NCBI GenBank assembly: GCA_029261135.1
Contig: JAJDBX010000026.1
Location: 1-64,000 of the forward strand
Origin: Nitrospirota bacterium
Lineage (GTDB): Bacteria > Nitrospirota > Nitrospiria > SBBL01 > JAADHI01
Reading direction: 5' to 3'
Length of the DNA stretch: 64,000 bases
Each line of letters opens with the position of its first letter. Position 1 is the stretch's first letter. A model generated the notes under the pieces. That model worked only from the letters and a program-made list of their open reading frames with translations, was not told the origin of the DNA and did not search any database. A program made the translations under genes and the position numbers. This document shows, piece after piece, positions 8,395 to 16,519 of this stretch.

Positions 8395-8472
8395 TGGTGT
8401 CCCCAAGGGGATTTGAACCCCTGTTACCGCCGTGAAAGGGCGGTGTCCTAGGCCAAGCTAGACGATGGGGAC
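8395..8472 (-). tRNA. tRNA-Glu (anticodon UUC)
   Basis: Read on the minus strand: acceptor arm GTCCCCA pairs with TGGGGAC, the D arm is GTCTAG/CTAGGAC, and the anticodon loop CTTTCAC sits in a CCGCC/GGCGG stem (anticodon TTC). The T arm is AGGGG-TTCAAAT-CCCCT, and the CCA end is encoded (TGGT at 8395-8398 on the plus strand). Length is 78 bases with CCA. Its 3' end faces the accessory block and is followed by the strong terminator at 8341-8381. Confidence 0.96.
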
Positions 8473-8539
8473 ATGTGATTTAAGTCGCCAGATCTTACAG
8501 ATCTGGCGTAGAGATGTCAATAGGGTTATAAGCCTATAA

Positions 8540-10072
8540 TCAGGTGAGTGAGTAGATCTCCCCGAATTTTTCTTCCAAGTAATTAATAAAATAAGCTGGA
8601 TCGGGCGCTTCCCCACAGACGCGCGCCACCATGGCCTGAGAGCTGTACTGCCTGCCCCATCGATGAATCTTTTCATTGAGCCAGGATTTCAAAGGCAAGA
8701 GTGACCCTTTTGAAATTTGTTCAAGAAGATTTGGAATCTCTTTTTTCGCCTGATTGAAAAACTGGGCAGCATAAAGATTGCCCAGCGTGTAGGTCGGAAA
8801 ATAACCGAAAGCGCCCCCGGACCAGTGCACATCTTGCAGCACACCCTCCGCGTCGTTCTCAGGTCGTACACCCAGATAAGCTTCCATTTTGTCATTCCAA
8901 AGCACCGGGAGCTGCTCCACTGGAAAATCGTCCTCAATGATCGCCCGCTCAATTTCAAAGCGAAGCATGATGTGAAGGTTATATGTGACTTCATCCGATT
9001 CAACACGAATAAGCGAAGGCCCGACCGTATTGATCGCGGAGTAAAAATCTTCAACCCCAAGGGCTTCAAACTGTTCGGGAAAGGTTTTTTGCAAGATCGG
9101 ATAAAAGTGTTTCCAGAAGGGTTTAGAACGACCCACACTATTTTCCCACATCCGCGACTGGCTTTCATGAATGCCGAGTGAGATTGAATCCCCCAAAGGC
9201 GTTCCAAAGTGTGCCACCGAAAGCCCTTGGTCATAAAGACCGTGACCGCCTTCATGAATGGAGCTAAAGAGAGAGGACAAGAGATCTTTTTCATCCACAC
9301 GTGTCGTGATCCGCACATCGGTCGGATGAAACGAGGTCGTGAAGGGATGGGCGGAAAGATCTTGGCGCCCGATTGAAAAATCATAACCCATGGCTTGAAG
9401 CACTTTTTCGCCGAATTCAATTTGTGCCTTCTCCGCAAAATACGTTTGAAAGATTTCTTTGCGAGGGACAACAGAGGAAAGTTGAATCTTTTCCACCAGT
9501 GGCACCAGTTTGGCTTTTAGCGCATCAAAAAGAGGCGCGACTTGAGCGATCGTCATGCCGGGCTCGAAGCGATCCATCAGCGCGTCGTAGGGGGAATCGC
9601 CATAACCCAGATACTCCGCCTCTTCTTTTTTAAGGGCAACAATCCGTTTGAGATTAGAGGCAAAGAGGGAAAAATCGCTTTTCTTGCGGGCCTCAATCCA
9701 AACTTGGTGTGAAAGTGATGTTTCCAAACCCAGCTTACGGACGAAGTCAGAAGGCAGACAAGTCGCATGATGATAATCTCGCCAAACCTCACGCAAACAG
9801 GCGGAAGCGGGTTCGTCCCAATCATTTGCATCTCCGCTTAAGCCCCCTGTTTCTAAATCAACAAATTGAGCAAGCGTTTCTGACATCTCTTTTCCCACCT
9901 GCTTTTCATGAACCAGCCCTTTCAAAAAAGACATCTGTTCTGCCCGTGCCTGACCCGCACCTAAGGGCATGTAGGTCTCTTGATCCCAGCCCATTAGCGC
10001 AATAGCACTATTGATATGCTGAATCTCTTTTAATATTTTGGTCAATGGTGTGAGTGTTTTAAGGTCTTTCAT
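8540..10072 (-). CDS. M32-family metallocarboxypeptidase (Taq carboxypeptidase type)
   Basis: 510 residues, the normal length for thermostable carboxypeptidase 1. The zinc site HEGGH lies at about 273-277 (SSIHEGGHGLYDQGL), followed by the family motif HESQSRMWEN near 302 and the late IRVESDEVTYNLHI block, both typical of M32. It removes C-terminal residues from peptides in the cytoplasm; no signal peptide is seen. It is the last gene of the minus-strand run from gph, two bases after the MMPL exporter gene, so co-transcription is likely although a functional link to lipid transport is not obvious. Confidence 0.93.
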   Translation of the reverse strand: MKDLKTLTPLTKILKEIQHINSAIALMGWDQETYMPLGAGQARAEQMSFLKGLVHEKQVGKEMSETLAQFVDLETGGLSGDANDWDEPASACLREVWRDYHHATCLPSDFVRKLGLETSLSHQVWIEARKKSDFSLFASNLKRIVALKKEEAEYLGYGDSPYDALMDRFEPGMTIAQVAPLFDALKAKLVPLVEKIQLSSVVPRKEIFQTYFAEKAQIEFGEKVLQAMGYDFSIGRQDLSAHPFTTSFHPTDVRITTRVDEKDLLSSLFSSIHEGGHGLYDQGLSVAHFGTPLGDSISLGIHESQSRMWENSVGRSKPFWKHFYPILQKTFPEQFEALGVEDFYSAINTVGPSLIRVESDEVTYNLHIMLRFEIERAIIEDDFPVEQLPVLWNDKMEAYLGVRPENDAEGVLQDVHWSGGAFGYFPTYTLGNLYAAQFFNQAKKEIPNLLEQISKGSLLPLKSWLNEKIHRWGRQYSSQAMVARVCGEAPDPAYFINYLEEKFGEIYSLT

Positions 10073-10074
10073 TT

Positions 10075-12618
10075 TTATTGCTCCGAATGATGTCGGGACG
10101 CTAGAGGAGCACCTTCAGGCCCAAGCGGTTTCATTAAAATAATCAACTGTGGCAAAAGCGTCATCGCAGCGATGAGGGCGATGACCATCGCCAGTCCGGT
10201 CAACAAGCCGAAATAGATGCTCGGAATAAAGCTCGAGAGCGTGAGGATTGAAAAACCGATGACAATCGTCACAGAGGTATAATACATGGCGTGACCAATG
10301 CTCTCATGGCAACGGTGCATGGTCTGAATGTAATTCCGGTCTTTGGGAAATTCATCTATAAATCGGTGGATATAGTGAATCGTGTCATCGACAGCAATGC
10401 CCACACTGATCGCGGCGATGGTAATCGTCATCATATCAAGCGGAATCCCGAGCCAACCCATCATACCCAGCACGATGCCGATGGACAGCAAGTTTGGCAT
10501 AATCGCAATAATACTGAATTTAATAGATTTAAACAGGATGAGAAACATCACCATCAGCGCGACAACCGTGACCCCCAAGGTTTTGATTTGAGAGTCAAAC
10601 AAGCTTTGCAGCATGTTGTTGTATAAAACCATCATGCCGGTAATCTGCACATTTTCCGGTTTCAGTCCGAGGTCATTGGTCAGATCGCGATAGATTTTTT
10701 TTAAAAAGGCATCCCGCTTCAGCGAGGGTTCTGAATCACGAACACGAATGGCAAACCGGGCCTGGTTATGTTCGATGGAGACATAGGGCGTCAAGACGAG
10801 AGACTGAATATCTTTCGGTAGCTTTTCGTAAAGCACGGCCAGTTCAAAATTATCCAGCGCTTTTCCGTCATTCAATTTTTCGGCCACTTGTAACATCGTG
10901 CCCAGTGACAGCACCTTCCCCGTCTCGGGAATACCATCGAGGTAGGCATTGATTCTTTTGATCAAGTCCATTTTGTCGGTCGTAAACCAATATTTGTCTG
11001 CACTTTCCTCCTCTTCAAATTCATCGAAATCTGAAAACGCGTCGTTTTCATCAGTCGCATCGCTTACTGTCGGATCAGACTTCAGTCCCACCTCAGGAGA
11101 ATCAAAATTGATGATGACGTCTAACGGGGTTGTACCACCCAAATTTTGGTCGATCAACTTCATCCCCTGATAGATTTCGGTCGATTGCTTGAAATAATCA
11201 ATAAAACTATTTTCCACGATAAGCCGCGTAATCCCAAATAAGCTGAAAATAAAAGCGGCCCCGCTGATGATTATAATGAGCTTGCCACGGGATGTGGTAA
11301 AACGGGCTAAAAAAGAGGTCAGCGGAAAGCTGGGCTTTCTTGAAGAATCCGAAACCCCCTTTTTTAAAAAGAGCAGCACTAAAGGAAAAATAAGAAAAGT
11401 CAACATTAGGGAAACAGCGATACCCGCGATCATCATCCAACCGAAGTTAATGACCGGTAAAATATGACTCAGTACCAGCGAGGCAAATCCTGCAATTGTG
11501 GTGAGTGCAGCATAGAGACAGGGTTTAAACATCGAAGTGACCGATTGAAAAATGAGTTCCCGGTGATCTGCGTCAGGAAATTCCTCTTCCAGTTCGCGGA
11601 AACGGACGATGAGATGAATGGTCATGGCCATCGTAATGATCAGTTGCAAAGAAATAAAATTCGAAGAGATCACTGTCACTTCCCAGCCGAACAAACCGAG
11701 AAAACCGACCATCGCCAAGGTGGAAAAGAAACAGCAGAGCAAAGGAATGACGATCCAGCGCATGCGTCCAAAAATGACTTTTAAGGTAATAATCAGAAAA
11801 AAAAGCACACCCAAGCCAAAAAGTTTGAGATCTTTTTTAATGAAGGTAATCAAATCATCCGCAATCATGCTTACCCCGCCGAGGAATAGATCGGCATCGC
11901 CACGGTAATCATCCATGACCGCGCGAATATCCGAAATATCTTTATGCCGGATTGTTTTCATTTTGATCTGGTGTTCACGAAGATCAGCCCGGACTTTTAA
12001 ATAAACTGTTTTTTCGTCCCCACTCAGCGTACCCGCCCGTTCCTTGTCTCGAAAAGCGATGCGTTGTTCGAGCAGGTCTTTTCCGACGGGATCGGCCGGA
12101 AAGGTCACTTGAAGTGCCGTTGTTTTTAAATCGGGGCTGACCAGTAAATTTTTGTAGATCGGGCTGTTTTGAAACTCAATCCGAGCTTTTGAAAGATCAA
12201 CCTGCGCTGATCGAAGCGTAATCTTTGTCGTCGCCAATTCCTTGATGGGAATGGGTGGACTCTCCAACAAAGGTACATCCAGCAAGGATAAAACAGAATC
12301 AATCCCTTGAAGCGCCGCTAACTCATTCTGAAGCTTCGTAATATGCTCAAGCGAAGCGGGCGATAAAAGATCGTCTTTCGGGGTATAGGTCACGACGACG
12401 AAATCCTGTTCGCCATAACGTTTGATCACTTCCCGCGTATTACGCAGGTCTTGATCATCTTCCAAAATGAGGGTATCGGCCGAGGCATCCAGCTGAAAAT
12501 TTTTCGCCTGAACGGTCAGAAAGGCCATAAAAATCAAAATGGCGATGAGTACCATCTTAGGATGGTCTAACACAATCTGATTAAAAAGACGGGATGTGAG
12601 TGATTGAGGCGGTTTCAT
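10075..12618 (-). CDS. MMPL/RND-family exporter (HpnN-like lipid transporter)
   Basis: 847-residue RND-type permease with the two-fold layout: TM1 at about 22-40, a periplasmic loop, a five-helix bundle at about 265-420, then TM7 near 450, a second periplasmic loop and a final five-helix bundle at about 690-835. A short cytoplasmic tail ends the protein. Closest remembered family: MMPL proteins including HpnN (hopanoid transport to the outer membrane). The second loop has a very acidic insert (DATDENDAFSDFDEFEEEE, about 528-546) that could bind divalent cations. MlaC-like and MlaA-like genes sit immediately upstream in the same operon, which supports lipid movement between membranes. The substrate is not known. 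Confidence 0.85.
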   Translation of the reverse strand: MKPPQSLTSRLFNQIVLDHPKMVLIAILIFMAFLTVQAKNFQLDASADTLILEDDQDLRNTREVIKRYGEQDFVVVTYTPKDDLLSPASLEHITKLQNELAALQGIDSVLSLLDVPLLESPPIPIKELATTKITLRSAQVDLSKARIEFQNSPIYKNLLVSPDLKTTALQVTFPADPVGKDLLEQRIAFRDKERAGTLSGDEKTVYLKVRADLREHQIKMKTIRHKDISDIRAVMDDYRGDADLFLGGVSMIADDLITFIKKDLKLFGLGVLFFLIITLKVIFGRMRWIVIPLLCCFFSTLAMVGFLGLFGWEVTVISSNFISLQLIITMAMTIHLIVRFRELEEEFPDADHRELIFQSVTSMFKPCLYAALTTIAGFASLVLSHILPVINFGWMMIAGIAVSLMLTFLIFPLVLLFLKKGVSDSSRKPSFPLTSFLARFTTSRGKLIIIISGAAFIFSLFGITRLIVENSFIDYFKQSTEIYQGMKLIDQNLGGTTPLDVIINFDSPEVGLKSDPTVSDATDENDAFSDFDEFEEEESADKYWFTTDKMDLIKRINAYLDGIPETGKVLSLGTMLQVAEKLNDGKALDNFELAVLYEKLPKDIQSLVLTPYVSIEHNQARFAIRVRDSEPSLKRDAFLKKIYRDLTNDLGLKPENVQITGMMVLYNNMLQSLFDSQIKTLGVTVVALMVMFLILFKSIKFSIIAIMPNLLSIGIVLGMMGWLGIPLDMMTITIAAISVGIAVDDTIHYIHRFIDEFPKDRNYIQTMHRCHESIGHAMYYTSVTIVIGFSILTLSSFIPSIYFGLLTGLAMVIALIAAMTLLPQLIILMKPLGPEGAPLASRHHSEQ

Positions 12619-12648
12619 TCAAATTGGCCAGGTCAAAATACGGGAAGG

Positions 12649-13233
12649 CTACAGTCCTTCGGGTCTTTCCAGTTTGGCGAAAAGATCGTTCATTGTCCCG
12701 TTTTGTAACACTTCGTTAAATTGGGAGCGGTAAGTCGTAATGAGGCTCACGCCTTCCAACTCCAAATCATAAACCCGCCACCCGGCTTTTTTCAACTTGT
12801 AGAGTTTGTATAGCATTGTGATTTTATTATCACCGGAAACCAACTCCGTCATCATTCGAACTTTCTTTTTGACCTGCACGGGTTTTCTATAGATGATTTT
12901 TTCATTATCGTAGAGGTCTAATTTCTCAAGATAGGATGCCTTGAGTCGCTCAACGAAGAGTTTCGTAAAACGATCCCGATCCGCCCCTGTCATGCCGGGC
13001 CAATATTTCTTCCCCAGCGTGAGCTTGGCCATCGTTGAAAAATCAAAAGCGCCGTCAATCACTTCTATGATTTTATCGTTACGTTCTTTTTTTTCTAATG
13101 ATTTATCTTGGAGAATCTTCATCACATGATCGAGCTTTCCTTTGAGAAAAACATCAACCTCGGTGATATCATCCGCTAGCGCTGGCTGAGCGAAAAATAA
13201 AAAACTAACAAAAATAATGAGTGCTTTTTTCAT
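12649..13233 (-). CDS. mlaC: MlaC/HpnM-like periplasmic phospholipid-binding protein
   Basis: 194 residues with a signal peptide (MKKALIIFVSFLFFAQPALA, about 1-20) and the Tol-Tol-Ttg2/MlaC fold pattern: FDFSTMAKLTLGKKYW, then DRFTKLFVERLKASYLEKL, and WRVYDLELEGVSLITTYRSQF near the C-terminus. MlaC ferries phospholipid across the periplasm; HpnM, which pairs with HpnN, belongs to the same family. It lies 3 bases after mlaA and 30 bases before the MMPL gene. The canonical MlaFEDB ABC transporter is not in the window, so the MMPL protein may be the inner-membrane partner (inference). Confidence 0.9.
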   Translation of the reverse strand: MKKALIIFVSFLFFAQPALADDITEVDVFLKGKLDHVMKILQDKSLEKKERNDKIIEVIDGAFDFSTMAKLTLGKKYWPGMTGADRDRFTKLFVERLKASYLEKLDLYDNEKIIYRKPVQVKKKVRMMTELVSGDNKITMLYKLYKLKKAGWRVYDLELEGVSLITTYRSQFNEVLQNGTMNDLFAKLERPEGL

Positions 13234-13236
13234 GCC

Positions 13237-14076
13237 TTACTCCTTGATTTTTGCGGTTCGATTTCGTTCGTAAGCATCCCGTAAAAAAGTGTATAAATCA
13301 AGTGCATCCCTCCGAAGGCTTTTATATTCTTCCAACTGAAGCGACGCAATATTCAATCGACGGTAGGATTCCACGCCAAAAGCCAAACCCGTATCAGGAA
13401 TATAGGTTAAAGGCGTTGCGTAGATATCAGGCACAAGACCGACAAAATCCCTTAAATTAGATGGCCCCAGGAAGGGCAACACAATATGAGGGCCACTTCC
13501 AAAACCATAGAAACCAAGGGTCTGACCAAAATCTTCCGGGTAAGCCTCAAGATTGAGCCACGATTCTGCGGGATCAAAAAACCCAAGCAAGCCGACGGTG
13601 GTGTTCATGGTAAAGCGCAGAGTTTCGATGACTGCTTTATCATATTTGAGCTGGAGGACATTATTGACAAAACGGATGGGGAAGAAAAGGTTTTTAAAAA
13701 AGCGATTGATCGCGACACGCCCTCCCTTGGGGACAATAAAGTTGTATCCTCTCGAAACCGGGTCAATGATCCAATCAAAAACTTTGTCATTAAAGCTTGT
13801 CATGCTTCTATTATAGCCGGAAAACGGATCATAGACTTTTTGATCAGGGAGGGGTTCGAATTCATCGGAAAAATCATCGAACTCATCTTCCAATCCAATA
13901 TCCTGAGATTGAGCCACTGGGAGTGGAATCGCAGGGGAAGGCTGCATAGGGTCAAAAAGAATAGGCTTTTTCGCCCCTGCGCAGGAGACCATCAGTAAAA
14001 GTATCGCGATGAGCAAGAGCAGATTGTAACGGTCGTTTTTGGGCAAGGTGATGTCCACTAAGTCAAACCCATTCAT
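13237..14076 (-). CDS. mlaA: MlaA (VacJ) family outer-membrane lipoprotein
   Basis: 279 residues. The N-terminal hydrophobic segment ends in a lipobox (LLMVSCAG, Cys at about 32). After an acidic linker the family signature YDPFSGYNRSMTSFNDKVFD appears, followed by the NRFFKNLFFPIRFVNNVLQ block and GLLGFFDPA and EDFGQTLGFYGFGSGPHIVLP, all characteristic of MlaA. MlaA removes mislocalised phospholipid from the outer leaflet of the outer membrane. The start at 14076 gives an unusually long stretch before the hydrophobic core, so an internal start is possible. It is 11 bases after the membrane protein gene and 3 bases before mlaC. Confidence 0.93.
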   Translation of the reverse strand: MNGFDLVDITLPKNDRYNLLLLIAILLLMVSCAGAKKPILFDPMQPSPAIPLPVAQSQDIGLEDEFDDFSDEFEPLPDQKVYDPFSGYNRSMTSFNDKVFDWIIDPVSRGYNFIVPKGGRVAINRFFKNLFFPIRFVNNVLQLKYDKAVIETLRFTMNTTVGLLGFFDPAESWLNLEAYPEDFGQTLGFYGFGSGPHIVLPFLGPSNLRDFVGLVPDIYATPLTYIPDTGLAFGVESYRRLNIASLQLEEYKSLRRDALDLYTFLRDAYERNRTAKIKE

Positions 14077-14087
14077 CGATGTATTAG

Positions 14088-15041
14088 TTATGAGGCGATT
14101 TCATTCAATGCTTTACTGGATGTTTCGGAAACAGGAATAGTTTTTCCCCATTGTAAATAGGCAACAAAAAGCGATTCTAGCGTCAGCCAGCCGGCGCAAG
14201 CTGACATGAGCAAGGCAAGATCTGTTGCGGGGGGTAAAGTAATGCTGAAAATAATACGAAGCAAGTAGGCCAGGATTAAAAAATAGGTCACGGCCATTGT
14301 AAAACCCGGCCAAACAAAATACCGGAGGATGGCTTTGCGTGAGGGCGGAACATCCAAGGCCCAAACATAAGAGAGGGTGGCCACAACGCCCACGACCAAA
14401 CCCACTGCGATGGTCTGATGACGCGGGTTCGGTAAAATTGGTCCAAGATAAAGTCCGGTCATCGCCCCACCAAGAATCGCAGTAGAAACAAGCAATATTA
14501 TCTTTTGTGGCGCGACTGGAAACATTTCCCAAATCGATCGATTATCGGGGAAATGTTTCATTTTCACCTGCTTGACGCTTTCCAAACGGCGCAGGTAGCC
14601 AATTTCAAAACCATCCCGCGCTGCGGCGCTGGCGACAAAACTAATGAGTGCCGCACGAAAAGATTGATAGCCAAAGAGAAATTCGACAATGCCAAGAATC
14701 ATCCAATACAACGTAAAACCGTATAAAAATCCAATCTTTAAGGACAGCCATTTCAGTTCTTCAGGGCGTTCCTTCCACAGTTCACGTATGGGTCGTCCGA
14801 TTCCTTTTGCGTAAGCATAGAGCACGACAGGCACACAAGATATAGCGGAAAGGAATCCGATGATGAGCAGTTTCGTGACCCGATCTTCTTGTGCCACCAA
14901 GAGATAGGTGATTGCCAGGAAAGGAATGAAAACGGCAAAGCCCGAGATTAAGATCACACGTAGTTTTAGACCTTTGGCTGCCTTATCCACGTTCAGCGCA
15001 TCGCCGTAAACAATTTTGAGTTTCAAGCGGTGTAACATCAA
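14088..15041 (-). CDS. Hypothetical polytopic membrane protein in the lipid-transport operon
   Basis: 317 residues with seven or eight hydrophobic segments (about 27-48, 54-76, 98-118, 180-202, 210-230, 240-275, 280-302). I do not recognise the family and see no catalytic motif. A cytosolic stretch with RRLESVKQVKMKHFP lies in the middle. It stands between the M16 peptidase pair (32 bases upstream) and mlaA (11 bases downstream), so it is probably part of the same envelope operon. A role with MlaA, MlaC and the MMPL exporter is a guess from position only. Confidence 0.75.
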   Translation of the reverse strand: MMLHRLKLKIVYGDALNVDKAAKGLKLRVILISGFAVFIPFLAITYLLVAQEDRVTKLLIIGFLSAISCVPVVLYAYAKGIGRPIRELWKERPEELKWLSLKIGFLYGFTLYWMILGIVEFLFGYQSFRAALISFVASAAARDGFEIGYLRRLESVKQVKMKHFPDNRSIWEMFPVAPQKIILLVSTAILGGAMTGLYLGPILPNPRHQTIAVGLVVGVVATLSYVWALDVPPSRKAILRYFVWPGFTMAVTYFLILAYLLRIIFSITLPPATDLALLMSACAGWLTLESLFVAYLQWGKTIPVSETSSKALNEIAS

Positions 15042-15073
15042 ACTTTGGGCTGTCCTTTCAGAGCGAAATCTCG

Positions 15074-16519
15074 TTAGGGGGTTAAGAGTATTTCTTCGAC
15101 TTTTCCAATTTCGGAGAGCGGTTTGTCAAAAAGGCTTTCATCCCCGACCGCCATGATAATGAGTCGATCAGGATGAAGGTATTTTTTAGCGACGCGTAGG
15201 ATATCCTCTTTATTGACCTTCTCGACATTCGAGCGATATTGCTCCAAATAATCCTCAGGGAGGCCGTAGTAGGCCAAAGAAATCTGCCGTCCCACAATTT
15301 GAGAAGGAGAGGAAAAAGAAAAAATAAACGAATTCAAAAAAGCATCTTTTGCCCGTTTCAGTTCTTCATCTGTGACCAAGCCTTCGCGAATTTTTTCAAT
15401 ATGATGGATCATCGTCGTGATGGCTTGATGGCTTTTCTCGGCTCGTGTTGCCCCATACGCAAGAAAAAAACCACGCGCTATTTTTCCAGGCCGAAAAGCG
15501 CTTCCGACAGAATAGGCCAAACCTTGACGCGTGCGCACATCCTGGAAAAGACGACTGGTTAATCCCCCCGAACCGAGAATGTCGTTCATAATGGACAGCG
15601 CAAAAAAATCGGGGTTTTCCTGTTTAATGCCCAGATGGCCGATCCGAACCTGTGTTTGCGGGATTTCTTTTTTGATTTTATAGATCGCACCTTGTACGCG
15701 CTCTTTCACCGCAGGTGCCTTAGGTAAATCAACTTTCTTTTGCGGCCATCCGGCAAAAGCGGCTTCCAGCTTTTTGACCATGGCTTCTTTTTCAAAATCG
15801 CCTGTAATCCCTAAAATAATATTATTCGGTACAAAATATTTTTGATGGAAGGCAATCAAGTCCGTCCGTTGAATCGCTTGAATTGTCTCTTTAGTGGATT
15901 CCCGTGCGTAAGGGCTATCCGCCCCATACAACTGTTTGAAAAATTCACGAGTCGCAATGCCGCTTGCTCGGTCATTCCGTCTCCGTATAGATTCCAGTGC
16001 TCTATTTTTAGCAATAGTGAGTTTTTCTTCTTCAAATGCGGGAAATCGTAAGGTTTCGGTAAAAAGCTTCAATCCAAAATCAAAATCTTTTTTAAGGGTA
16101 TCGAGTGAAGCGCTTCCCGAAGTACTGCCAATGCCCACCGAAAGTTGAGCCGCAACCTGATCGAGTATTTCATCAAGGTCTTCACTTGCATGACTACGGT
16201 TTCCACCGGATCGCATGACGCTGCCTGTCATACTCGCCAATCCGATTTGCGCTGCAGGTTCATAAATCGATCCAGTTCTGATCGTCGCTTGAAGTTGAAT
16301 AAGTGGGAGTTCATGATCTTCTAACAAATAAAGGGTCATGCCATTTGATAAAGTGAGACGTTCTGCTTTCGACGGTTGAAACACAATCGGCGAAAATGTC
16401 ATGGTTCTGGGATCTTGTTGTTCTGTGGCCCCCAGCATCGAACCCATTGAACAGAAAAGGGAGAGGCACAATAAGAGTCGTTTCGCATGCTTCAATATAT
16501 GGGAAAAGGTCTTTTTCAC
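15074..16519 (-). CDS. M16-family peptidase-like protein, non-catalytic subunit
   Basis: 481 residues with a signal peptide (hydrophobic core about 14-30). M16 fold features are present: LSNGMTLYLLEDHELPLIQ, then the C-terminal half with QTQVRIGHLG and LTSRLFQDVRTRQGLAYSV (the substrate-binding R/Y pair). At the position of HxxEH the sequence is LASMTGSVMRSGG, so the zinc ligands are missing. Such inactive subunits pair with an active M16 partner, as in mitochondrial processing peptidase and bacterial two-gene systems. Its ATG overlaps the stop of the upstream active subunit by 4 bases, which favours stoichiometric synthesis. Confidence 0.92.
   Translation of the reverse strand: MKKTFSHILKHAKRLLLCLSLFCSMGSMLGATEQQDPRTMTFSPIVFQPSKAERLTLSNGMTLYLLEDHELPLIQLQATIRTGSIYEPAAQIGLASMTGSVMRSGGNRSHASEDLDEILDQVAAQLSVGIGSTSGSASLDTLKKDFDFGLKLFTETLRFPAFEEEKLTIAKNRALESIRRRNDRASGIATREFFKQLYGADSPYARESTKETIQAIQRTDLIAFHQKYFVPNNIILGITGDFEKEAMVKKLEAAFAGWPQKKVDLPKAPAVKERVQGAIYKIKKEIPQTQVRIGHLGIKQENPDFFALSIMNDILGSGGLTSRLFQDVRTRQGLAYSVGSAFRPGKIARGFFLAYGATRAEKSHQAITTMIHHIEKIREGLVTDEELKRAKDAFLNSFIFSFSSPSQIVGRQISLAYYGLPEDYLEQYRSNVEKVNKEDILRVAKKYLHPDRLIIMAVGDESLFDKPLSEIGKVEEILLTP

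Noticed and set aside
8689-9471. 260-codon open frame on the minus strand in the M32 region
   Set aside because: It is an alternate frame of the M32 carboxypeptidase gene, whose HEGGH and HESQSRMW motifs are unambiguous.
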